From Acanthornis magna (Eukaryota > Chordata > Aves > Passeriformes > Acanthizidae): DNA of 64,000 bases. Position numbers and translations under genes: made by a program. The stretch spans positions 310,001 through 374,000 of the forward strand of contig JAWUZG010000174.1 in NCBI GenBank assembly GCA_036785705.1, in the 5' to 3' direction. The notes under the pieces were generated by a model, which did not search any database, had not been told where the DNA came from, and saw only the letters and a program-made list of their open reading frames with translations. The number at the start of each line of letters is the position of its first letter. Within the stretch, counting starts at the first letter, position 1. Positions 27,501 to 39,500 of this stretch are shown one piece after another.

Positions 27501-30500
27501 TAAACTGGCAGCTGTTCAGTCAGGTTGCTGAGCACATCAGCAGACAGGTGACATATTTTATATGACAAGCTACACTGGAAAAGAAAGCACTACAGACCTT
27601 TCAAGGTTTCCCTGTAAGTCACCTCCAGAGTGCTGTGCTTAACAGGATTTACTTGACAGAACTTTCTTGCCAATAAACCTCATTAGCTGGCAGATACAGA
27701 GAGAGCAAAATCACACTATTTTCTGTTAATTCCTGGAGGATAAACATAAGGTCTCAGAGACACTTCGTACTAGTGCTGGCAATCATCTCCCAAACAGATC
27801 TTTTCTGGCAAAACCATGCAACAGTTCCTAACAGGAACAATCCTGCTACAGCTGCTCCCAATCCTGCTATCACCACCAACTTAATGCCCTCTTTTTTTCT
27901 CTCTGTTTGCCTGGGATTGCAGACTGGGTTGCATAGTCTTATGGTGAGAATTGATGTGGTTTAGTTACCAGGCCATGGAAGTGTGGGGCAGACATGGAGT
28001 CATGGGGCTTTCTGTTCTGCTTTCTGAGCACAAACACAGCCTGAGGTGGGACCCAGCCACATCTCTTTGAGCTCCTCCCAGTTTCCTCACCATGTTCTTA
28101 CCATATTTGCCAGTGCAGAGCCATCCAGTGATTGCTATGGTGATGTGGAGCTGCTTCCCTTCAGTAAGTGGGAGGAATTCAAACTCTTCTATGGCTCCCA
28201 CACGTTTCTTCATCTTGTATCCTACACACAGCCAGGCAGAAACACACAGCTCAGAGATGGCCCAGAAAGGACACAGTCTGCTGACAGTAGAAGCTCGTTA
28301 AGAAATTAATTGGGTAATCTGGAGAGAGGTTTTTTTCCTTTCCAAAACCCTCAGTCACTCCATGCATTACTTATGTGTTGGTAAGGAGCCAACATGATCC
28401 TTCTGAGCTTGTGTGATCTGAGGGAATCCAGCAGAAGGTGTTTTTTTTTGCTGTAACAGCTGCTGTTCTCTATGGCAGCATCTTTCTAACCCAAAGCAGC
28501 AAGTTTTCATTACTTTCATTAACCACACACCAAATATTCTTTCCCAGTTTGGTCACCAGGGGCTCCACAGTGCCTTAAGTCAGCACTGACATAAAAATCT
28601 CACAGATAACACCTCAAATCGCTTTCCTCGCTCCGCAGAGCTCAGCGGAATCATTAACTGTGCATTTGCAGATGTGATCTGTGCCTCAGTGGCTGAAAAT
28701 GCTATGGTCACTCTCTTACCAGTAAGACCAGCTCCTGCTGCTCCAAAAAGGGATGCCATGACAGCAATGCCAGCAGTGGATCCTAAAGCAGCTGCTCCAG
28801 CACTCCCGATGATCGTGGCAGCTCCCGCAGCAACCAGAGGGGCAGCCAGGCCTCCTGTCAGACCTGAGCATGCAACAAGGGTTAAAACCAAACTGTTATC
28901 CCTTACAAACCCCAGGCAGGCATTTCCCTGTGCTGGGAGGGTGCTGCTACTGCTGCTGGAAGAGCTTTTTGCATGTCCAATAAAGGGGCTTCCTGAGACC
29001 CTCCCCAGGCCTTGAATCTCTGCCCAAATTCTTGGACTGACTTCAGTAAAAATGAAGAATCATTTCAAAATCAAAGGAAGACTGTGTGGTAATCTGGGGT
29101 GAGCTGTGCTGAGGAAACATCGATCTGATCTCATGCTTTTGATTTCAGAGTTGAAGATCTGATGTTCTTATAACACGAGAGCAAAGAAGGAGAACATAAT
29201 TTTAAGGGTGACAACCTCAGTTTAATACTTCCCCCAGTGAGTGAAACAACACCGGAATAACTTTTCCAGCTAATTCTTTCATGTTTATTTTTGTGGGGCT
29301 GAAAATACTTTGCTTGGAATCAGACCCCCCCCTGCCCCTGGTGCTGTGTTCCCAAAATGCCAAGGGCAACCTCACCAATCACTGTTCCACCCCCAACAGT
29401 TGCCAGGCCTATCAGCAGGTATCTCTTCAGCTTTTTCCTTCTTTCCTTCTTTCTTCTTGAGACTTCTGCAGTTCTGTGGGGGGATTAGAAGTACAAAAAT
29501 TAAGGAAAAAGCCTAATGGATAACAATGCTGCGTCAGAATCTGCTTTTATTCTTCTCGGTGTAATTTCCCTCCCAGGAACAGTAAAAAGGAACATGCAGG
29601 TGTGGACTGTGACAGCACACTGAGATTTATGAGCATGGATTTAGAGATTTAAATTGAATGGATTAAATGGACCACAGATTTAAACAGAAACTATTTAATT
29701 GCTGACAAAAGCCAACAGATATTACTTACTCAGAAAACCCTTCCTAATACGGCTGAAGCTTGTAAAAAAAAAAAGAAGAAACGAAAAAGTCAAAAGCATT
29801 TCATTAACTACATGCTGCCTAAGTGTCCTAAAACACCACAAGAAAGCTAAGGAGAAACAGGGAAAAGTGTCTGAAATAAAAGGGAATAGGGGCAATTTGT
29901 GCTAACAGAGATGCAATGAAACCATTTTCCAACAGCAGTGTTTACTTCAAGCTGCTAATTGCACCTCACAATATAATAATAGAACAGGAATTAAACACAG
30001 TCATCAGTTTATTTGTCTGTGTGCATTTAAGCTGTATTTTAACAAGCTTATCAGAAAGAGGTAAATAAACCTAAAAGGAACAAATACCACTTATTAGCCA
30101 CTACTTTTGACTTCTCTCCAGTGTCTTTGCTTTCTCTCTTTCAAGAAGTGCTTCAATTTCAGAGAAAAGTGGGAGAAACAGAGGACACTGAATAAGCTGT
30201 TTCCAGAGGAAGGTTCCTTCTGGCCTGTTTACACAGCAGTTAATCCAGGCCTTGAAACGTGACAATTTATCTTGCTTCCAAACTTGGATATTTTCCCTCT
30301 TAATCCTAGCCTAATTTTGGATTTTCATTATCCATATAATTGCCTAATCCTTCCTGGAACCCCCTAAGCACACTGTAATTTTGATTAAGACAATTTTACA
30401 CGAGTCCCAAACAATATGCAGCTTTGTGAGGCGCAGCAGGAGGAGAATGGAGCTCAGTGGGTGAAATCCCTGAGTCACTGCACTCACTGGCAGAACTCCC

Positions 30501-33500
30501 ACGGACCTGCACGTCACAGAGACTTTGTCTCCACAGAGACCCTCCAAAAACCACTGTTCATTACCTTATGCAGCTGCAAACGTGGTGTCTGCAGAGAACA
30601 AGATCTCTCTAGTTTCTGTGCAACCACAGCTGCTTTCTACAGCCCCACGGACAAAGCAGTGTTTGGCCATCAGAGACTCATGGAATCATTGAGGTTGGAA
30701 AAGCTCTCCAGGACCATCGAGTCCAAGCTGTGCCCAATCCCCACCCTGTCACCAGCCCAGAGCACTGAGGGCCATGCCCAGGCCTTCCTTGGACTCCTCC
30801 AGGGATGGGCACTCCACCACCCTGGGCAGCCCCTTCTAATGCTTGACAACTCTTTCCATTAAGAAACTCCTCCTGATTTAACCTGAACCTCCTCTAGTGC
30901 AGCTTGAGGCCGTTTCCTCTCATCCTTCCCAAATGCTCTACTTTGCCTTAGTCACTAATCTGAATGCCTGGCTTTGGATAAACTTGCTCCTGGAGCTCTT
31001 TACACAAGTGCTGCAGTGGAGCTGCTCATACCTAAGCTGGCAGTACCCAGGAATTTCTGTTCTACATGAGCTTCATCAGCTTTTACAAGCACTGTGCTGT
31101 GTCTTGGGCTGACAATAATGACAAGAGAGCTGGAACGTGTCTAACCTGGAGTCATTTGGAATAATGAGCAGTTTGAGATATGTGGCAAGAAAGAGAGTGG
31201 CAGCTAAATCCTGCCTGATGATGCAGTAAATAATAGGAGAAGTTTTACCTGTCACTGCTTCCCTTCTGGAGCTGCTAGCAGCTGCTTCCTAATGGCTCCT
31301 CCATTACCATTATCACCGGATTACCAGACTGCTTTTATCCACCATGGTAATTAACTGCTGCTTCTGGTATTTCTCTACCCTCAGTGAGCTCAGATGTGCA
31401 GCTTCTTGCCTGAACCACAAATTATGTTCAGAGAGATTGTTATGGGGAATTTCAGGTCATTTTCCAATAAGGAAAAGTGGCAGGAGCACACATTAGCAAG
31501 TAAATGTTGTGATGTTTTCTAGTTTCTTACAGAACTGTGTACAAAAGAAGGGTTCTCACCTGCAGATCAGAACATGTTTGGTGCAAGTAACATGGATTTA
31601 AGTGGTTGGAACATTATTCTATAGAGGATTGTACATTTAATCTTGCAGGCTCTGGGCCTCAATCCAACATATGCACAGCAGCAAAGGCAGGAGCAAAACC
31701 TCCTGTTAACAAATATCAGTAAAAACACCTGTGCAGGAGCTGCCAAAACCCTGGCTGGTTGTTTCTGTTACAAAACCTCTTGCTGGTCAAAGCTGGAAGT
31801 ATCCCAAGCACATGTTGGTATTCCCAGCCCCCAAAATCTGTGAGGTCAAAGACACCACCTGTCTGTGGTGACAGGTTCATATTTTGCTTCCTTTCTCCAT
31901 TGACTCCTGACTTCAGACCACAGGGTCATCGATTCCCCACAGATCTCAGCCTTGTTTTAGCACAGGAATAACAATGTGTTTGCACTGGAGTCTGGAGCTC
32001 CTCTCACCATAAGGATTTTTCTTTTTTCCTTTTATCTAATATCTAATATCCCTTTATCTAATATCTACTTCCATGGCTGCGATTTGGGCAAAGGACAAGA
32101 TGGAAATCCTTGGCTCCCTCCACAGCAGACACACAGGAACCCCACTGGGCTGGCAGCAGGGTCTGAAAGCCACTTTTCTTTCACTGTTATCAGACACAGC
32201 TTAAAGGCCCAGCACTGAATTTGTTTCCACAAACCACAGCAAAACTGTCCCCATTAATACCAACCCTTGCTCCTGCACGCCAAACGTTTAGCAGTCCACG
32301 ATCTTTGAGATTATTTTGACTTTCCGTTTTTACAGTGTGCCATAAAGTTAAGCGTTATTTAAATACACCTGTAACTGAAAGATACCCATCAGATGCTGGA
32401 CTCCATGGAAAGATCTGAGCTGAACCATGGCACAGGTGTCGATTAATGCCTTTATTGGCATTTAGGGGATTTCATAACCCGTTTGCTGAGTTGACAGATG
32501 AAAATATTTTCCTTGAAAGTCCACTACGGACATGTTTACTGCCTTAAATATTGCTAAACCATCGTACAAGTTCTGCCTGATGAGAGGAATATAAAGATAC
32601 TACATTTCTTACAGATAACAAGAATCAATCCTCTATTAATAACACAGAATTATGACTCAGGTCCGTACGTATCTGAAGATTCAGACTGTTGCCCTAAGAA
32701 ATCTCCCTTCAATAGGAGTTACCCAGCTGTCTCTTAAAGATGGACAGATCCATGGAAAATGAACAGCTGAGGATCTAATCCTGGTATTTGTAGGAACTTC
32801 ATTCCGCAAGAGGCAGTTCTACCTGAAGGACATTGGGCCAAGAGACAACAAGATCTTTGTGACGTATTTATGCAAAACTGACAGTCTCTGAGAGGCAAAT
32901 GGAAAGAGGAAAGGAGGCAGCTCAGTGCAGAACAGCCTTGACAAGTGTGCTAGGCTGGGTCTCAGCACTGATTTTAAGAATGCTGAGCTTTTCTGCTTGT
33001 CGGTGCTGTGAGGGCTCTGCAAACCTAATCAAGCCATAAATGATTACAGTAAGAGCCATGCGGGGAGTAATCAGAGACTGGACTTAGGCACAAGTAATTA
33101 CTGCTAAACTTTCGAGCACTGGCAGCATTTTTTGATCCCATAGTCAACCCAAATATTCTTACTCTGACTCTTCCTCTTTTTGTTCCTTCAGGCTCTCAAG
33201 CAGAGATTCCTCCAGGACTTCCAGCTCTGCCAAGGGGATTCTCAGCAGCCAGCTGACCCGGCAGATCAACACCCTGGCTCGAGCATCGTAGTACCCTTGG
33301 AAAGAGAAAAGCCCAGGAAATCAGTCAGTCTGATCACACAGATGAGTAAACAAGCAGAGTGCTCAAGGAACATGTCACAGAGCACCTCCTTCCCCCAGAC
33401 CCTCTTCTTCTTCCATGAACAGGAAGAGACTGATAAACGGAAAATCCTTCTTCCCTGCGAACAGAGCCTCCACACCAGGTAATGCCTCTGTGGCAGGAAA

Positions 33501-36500
33501 AGGATCTCAAATCCTTTGGTCTCCATCTTCTGTGGCAGAGGCCTGCTGGCAGCTTTTCAACAGAGAAATGCTGCAGCAGGAACACTGCTAACTGGAAATA
33601 TCGAACATTTCTATATGGGTAACTGGGCACAGCCCACCTCGACTGCAGCAGAGCAGGAGGTGGCGTTTTGTAAAAATGCACCTCCATGCACAAGATTTAT
33701 CTTCAACTCATCTTGGTGGCAACAAGAGGCACTCTGCAGGGTAAAGCCACACACCAGCACCCCCAGCAGCACCATGGACAAGTGTTTGCTTTTATACTCC
33801 CTGCAGGAGATGCAGGAGATGCAGGAGAGGACAGTGCACTCAGACAACACCAGACAGCAGAACTGATTACTCCTGGGCTTGTAAGCAGGTGTTCTTAAAG
33901 AAACAACATCTTAAATGCAATAGATTTTAAATTATTTGTGCCAACTCTTGCTTTTTTAATGTGTTTCAGCAGCACCTACTGCTTCCTGATGTTTGGCTTT
34001 TATAAAGGGTTCTTGGTGCAGTCTGGGATGAAAAACACAATTGCTTGTCTGAGGGTGGGTGAAGATACCAGCAAGACCCAACTACAAAGAATGTTTGTGA
34101 TAGCTGCTGCACGTAGATCAAATCTGGCATTGGACAATCTATTAAGTTTGTTTATTTATTACCATCATCACCAAGATACCAAACTAATTCCATGGCCTTT
34201 AATGACACCGTTCATCAGGTTCGTGCTTAGTTGAGAAATGAGGACAGGATTTATCTTCATTCCTTCCCGAAATGTGCCACGTCCTGCAAGCCCAGGCAGG
34301 TGTGTAAGGAGCCCACTCCTTGTTTCTTGTCTGCTGACACTGCTGGGCTCCTTCCTCACCAGCCTGGCGGGAAGGCAGTGAGGCTTGGAAACATATTTCT
34401 TTTAAATTCCAGCTTCGCAAAATAAGTGGTTTTGCAATAACTGACTTGTCAATTTTCCATTAAAAATAAAGCAAGAACAAAACTTGTTTTGTTCTGCAGT
34501 GCAACAGGCTAATCAGCAACCAGTGAGTTCTTTCCTGTGAGAACATGTTAAAACACAGAGATTTAAAAAATGCAAGTGGTGATAGAATCCAGGCTTCTTT
34601 TAGAAATGAACATTCTGTTCAGTAGACAGTCTTTATTTCATTAATTTTATCAGACTAATCCATGTAATGGATTGCAAACCAGAGAATTGTTTTATGTGTA
34701 ATATAATATATGAGAAAAATCACATTTATCTATAATGGGCTTCACAGGACACTCTGGAATTTATACCCTGAATAGTTTTTTTTCTTTTTTAGGCAACAGT
34801 AGAAAATTTGTTAGGATGAGATTTTCATAACGTAAAGGAAGAGGTCACCTGCTTCCCTGGAAACATTGGAGAAAAACCACCCCACTCCACCATCATTTAC
34901 ATCTGCTTGCCAATGCACAGTGTGTGAAGGTAAGGAGGTGAAGAGCTATTCAGTTTTAAGTGGGTATTATTAACCATTCCTAATATAGAAGTTGTTTTTC
35001 CTGAAGGGCATGCAGGGAAGGAGTGTGCTGCTTTTGCCAGAGAGGAAGCTAAGATGAAATAGGATTTCCAAGCACTTAAAGTATCAGGTGTAAACTCATC
35101 TATATTATTTTTACAAAGAACAAATGCTAAGTAAACTTACCATCTCGAAGAGAGAAGGATAGAAGGTCCTAAAGAGAAAAAAAAAAAAAGAATATTCAAT
35201 TTAAAACTGATGATGTGGGTCTGAAGGGATCAAAAATAGAGGCATGAAAACCCATCAGACTGATCTAATTACTGCAGCAGCTCAGTTCATAGGTGGGAAG
35301 CAGAAAGGTACAATTCAGTGAGGCAGCACAGAGCAAAACCAGTCCCAAATTCTCCAAAGGCTGGATGGAAGTAGATAATACTTGCTATATGCTGAGGCAT
35401 CCCATATGTTTTTTTTATTTTGTTATGATCCTGATTTTACAGCAGATTTCAAATTTTGGAAAAACGGCTCTAATCCTCCCACTCTAAAGCCTTCTGCTCC
35501 CTAACCTAGTCAGGTATACTTCCATTTGCAACATGAGTAACAGGTTTGAATGTTCCTCTAATGGACCAGTGGCCCCTATTTTCTTTGGCATTCTGGGAAT
35601 TCACAGCTCTAGGCAGTAAGGCTGAACTGGCATGAAGTTCTTTTGGATTAAGTGCGTTAGAAAACTCAGAATTTATGGCCATCTGTCAAGATTCAGGGAC
35701 CTGACTTCTGTGTTGGCTCTTTACCATGAAAAAAAAGGGAAAACAAATCAATTCAATAGATGGTTTCGACAGATAAATCCATGAAAAAGAGGCCAGTGTT
35801 TTTACAACTGTGTTCTCCTCTTTTATTGCCACTGGACAAATTCTAAGCTCTTTATGTGACTACATTAAGCACCAATTCAGTTGAGCTGCTTCCCTCTCCT
35901 ACAAATACAGCACAGCTGAATTTTACAGGGAATCCTTTCAGCCCTCTGGGAACACAAAAAATGCAGCCAAAGATGTAGGAGACTGCCAAAGACTTTATGA
36001 TTATTAGTCCTGTAAGCTCCCAAGCACAATTTGTATCATAAAAAAGTCTCTAATCTCAGAGTCCTAAACTCCAGAAGTGCAGAACAGAGAACAAACCATC
36101 CTTAACCAACCAGAAGAGGGACAAACCGCAGACTGTTCCCCACGCTGGCTGGTGGGATGTGGGAATTGGAGACACCAGTCCAGAGCAGGGGATGTAACTG
36201 GTTTCCCAAAGCCTGAGTACTGGGAGTGCCCTGGGATCAGCTACGTGGGCACCATCACCTCCTCTCTGGCTGCAGTTCTGGGGAAGGGCTGGCACCGAAG
36301 TGTCAAAGCCCCGCAGAAGGTGCAGGGCTCGGAGCCTCGAGCAAAAAGCTGACCAGGCAAAGGGCCTCGTGCTTTAATAAGGTGAAGCTTGTGACCTTGT
36401 TGCCACAATTTTCCATGGATTGACGTAAGCAGCCTCTGGAACTGCTTTGTGATGGTTTGTGGACAATAAATTCTCCCTGAGGCACAGGGAGCTGGGGCTG

Positions 36501-39500
36501 TGACTCAGGTCCCGTCCCGTCTGCCCAGCATCACCTGTGGCACCTCGTATCAAACCAGCCCAAATAAATCTGGCCTAAGCATGTACACACGTGCACTTCG
36601 AAAGGTCAGGGGTGCACACAGGTGATAAATCAGGTGATAAACTGGAATAACTGTTTTTATGGCACCCATGCCAATTAGCACTCTCAAATTCTCCAGTTTA
36701 GGCTGGGCACGTACTGCACATGCAGGTAGCTGGAATCCAACCAGCAGTGATTAGCTTGGTTCACAACTGGCTTGTTTTCCTCCACTAAGCAGCAGCAATT
36801 ATATTGCAGCCTTATTTTGAAATTGGTGTTTTGAATCTCCCTGAAAACTCTATGACAAGACAACCACCCATATAACTGAGAAGACTTAGAAAGGAAGGGA
36901 ATCTTTATTCAGTCTTTGCCAGCTTTTTCTGAGTTGATGGAAGTTCAAAACCCATTTCCTTAAAACAAGAGAGCCCCAAATTCACATTGCAGTGAATGTG
37001 TGTAGGAAACCACCAGAAAATGGGCATTCTAAGTATGTTGAGAGCAAAAAACATATTCAGAATGAGAATGTTTTCAATGTTTTACCACCTATCACCGCTT
37101 CTACACCTCTTTTATTGCATTGCCTTCCCACACCACACCCAGAGCCTGCTATGACTACTGTCTTTAAGGATTTGGTTACCACCATCTGCCTGTGTTAGTC
37201 ATGTGCAATGAATACAAAGATAACAATCCATAATCCTCAGATGTTCATTGAATCAATGGTGAGCTCACATCTAATCTCCTGACTTCATGGATCATCCCTT
37301 CAATTCCTTTGAGATGAAGGGTCTTCAAAAATGCAGCATTAGTGCCAGTAAGGCCCTGCCACTGAACACGCCAGGCAATTAAAGCAGATACTTAATAAAC
37401 AGTAAATATTGCGTCAGCAGCAGCTGGATCCAAAGGAGCACAAGCACCATAAAGCAACAGATCAATAATTCATAAAGCTTTGTTCCGTGGCTTGTTTATT
37501 TTCAGGTATGAAGGAAAAAGCTGATCTCAGCTTATCACTGATGTTTCCCAAACACCAGTGTTTTTTTCCAGACACACCTCTGCTGCCTTGCTCTGCTAAA
37601 GTCTTTCATTCTGTCTTTCCTCAGACAAAATTAATCACCTTGCCCATGCAGATGACTGTGTAAGGGATGATGTTGTGGTATTATACTGATAGTTATTCCT
37701 CATCTTTGCTTTCAACTGATCAAAGTTATCTGTGGTTTCTGTATTCCACCTGAATCCAGGGGATATCCTCAGTTCCCTGGGTCAGAGCAAAATCCTGTGT
37801 GCTCCTGCTGCTCCAGAGCCACTTTTCTAAAAGCACATGGAGCCCTTATGCAACATAAACCTGAAGCAAGCACAAGCTAAATTTCACCCTTAATAAACTC
37901 ATCAGCAATGCAGGAAAACCTGCCTCAATGTAGAGAATCCGTCCTGAGGCAGTGAGAATGAGGGAAACAACACAGGAAGCACACCAAGGCAGAAAGAACG
38001 AACGTGGATGCACTGAATTTGAGCAAACAGCTTCCAAAGAGTCACTTCTATCTTAGAAGACCTGCTTTAAATTATTAATTAAGCTTAAGATCTCTGTTTC
38101 TGTCCTTGTACTGTTGTAGGACTTTGGCCACTGGAACATTCAGATGTTTGAAGCAGAACCTCTGAGGCTGTCAGTTCATGGACTGACAGGAGACAGCAAA
38201 GGGGGATGAGGAAATGGGAGCTGGTCATGGTGACCAAAGAAGTTCACTGCTCTCTTATCTCCCCTTACACAGCCGAGTTCTCACATCTGCTGTTCTGCCG
38301 GGCCCTTGCTCAAGGTGAGCATGTGATAAGCATTAATCAATCAATAGCAGAGCACTGGCTGCATGCAGCATGTCTGGCACAGGGTGACAGTGCCCATGTT
38401 CCGTGTGGCACCAGCAGCAGCCCTCTTCACCCTGCATGGGTGAACATGAGGCTGGATGAGGAGAGATCTTCCCCAGCGAAAGCATACGCTGCCAAAATGC
38501 TTCACCTCTTTCATCTTTACATCAGCTTTCACAGCAGAATGTTATGGAGCAGTCCCAGTTTCACTTTCTTAGTGAAAGAAAATAAAGTCACAATAATTTC
38601 CTTCTGGTCAAGGCTTACTCTGGGAAACAGACTGGAAATTGTGCTCCTTGGAGCACGTATGTGGAGGTGGTTTGTATTACATATATGGTGAAGAGGCCTT
38701 TAAAACAAGTGAAAATCAGGCCTGTTGTGCTCCGGGTGTCATTAAATCTGTACAACATATGTATGAATGAAAACCACTGCAACAGCACAGTCAAAGTAAA
38801 AACTTTGTCAGTTCTCTGTTCTGTAGAGTGAAACTATCAAAGACACAACTCAGCAGACGGTGACTATGCCTCACTTCCATGAGCTCTTTATGGATAGACT
38901 CCAGTCCCCCCCAGCTGCTTATGAATAGATGCCTTTCAGAAATACTGATTTTATTTCCCTGACTGAACAAACAGCACTTCAGCTGCAAACAGACACATAT
39001 GACAAACCTCTTTTGCAAGGCAAACAAGGGTGAGAGGAGTACATGGACCTACCTGGGTAATGAGAAGTGGATTTTCTTTCAAGAGGGGATCCTTCAGCAA
39101 AATCTCAGTGAAAGTTTCTGTGCCCTCACCTCCTAAGCCACCAGCAAAGGCTGTCATGGCAGGTAAGACAGCATCAGGCAGGTCCAGCCACTTCACAAAG
39201 CCCTCGATGAATTCTGTCCTGAAGGAGCTGTAAGGCAATAGAAGCAGTTAAGGCTTCACAAATGGGTATTTCAAGGTTCCACAAATGGGTATTTTTGGAA
39301 GCTTTGAGCACTCCCTGGTTTCAAACATTGGTTCACACAAAAATCAACACATCAGGAGTCAGGAGAAGGTGAATTGCTAAACAAACTGGCTAAATAAGCA
39401 AGGAAACAATCTGAATGGGGCTAGACCTTGCTTCAGAACATGCTTTGATGTCTGCAGTGTTAATGGATGTGTTTTGTGCTGAACTGCAGAAGTCTTACAG

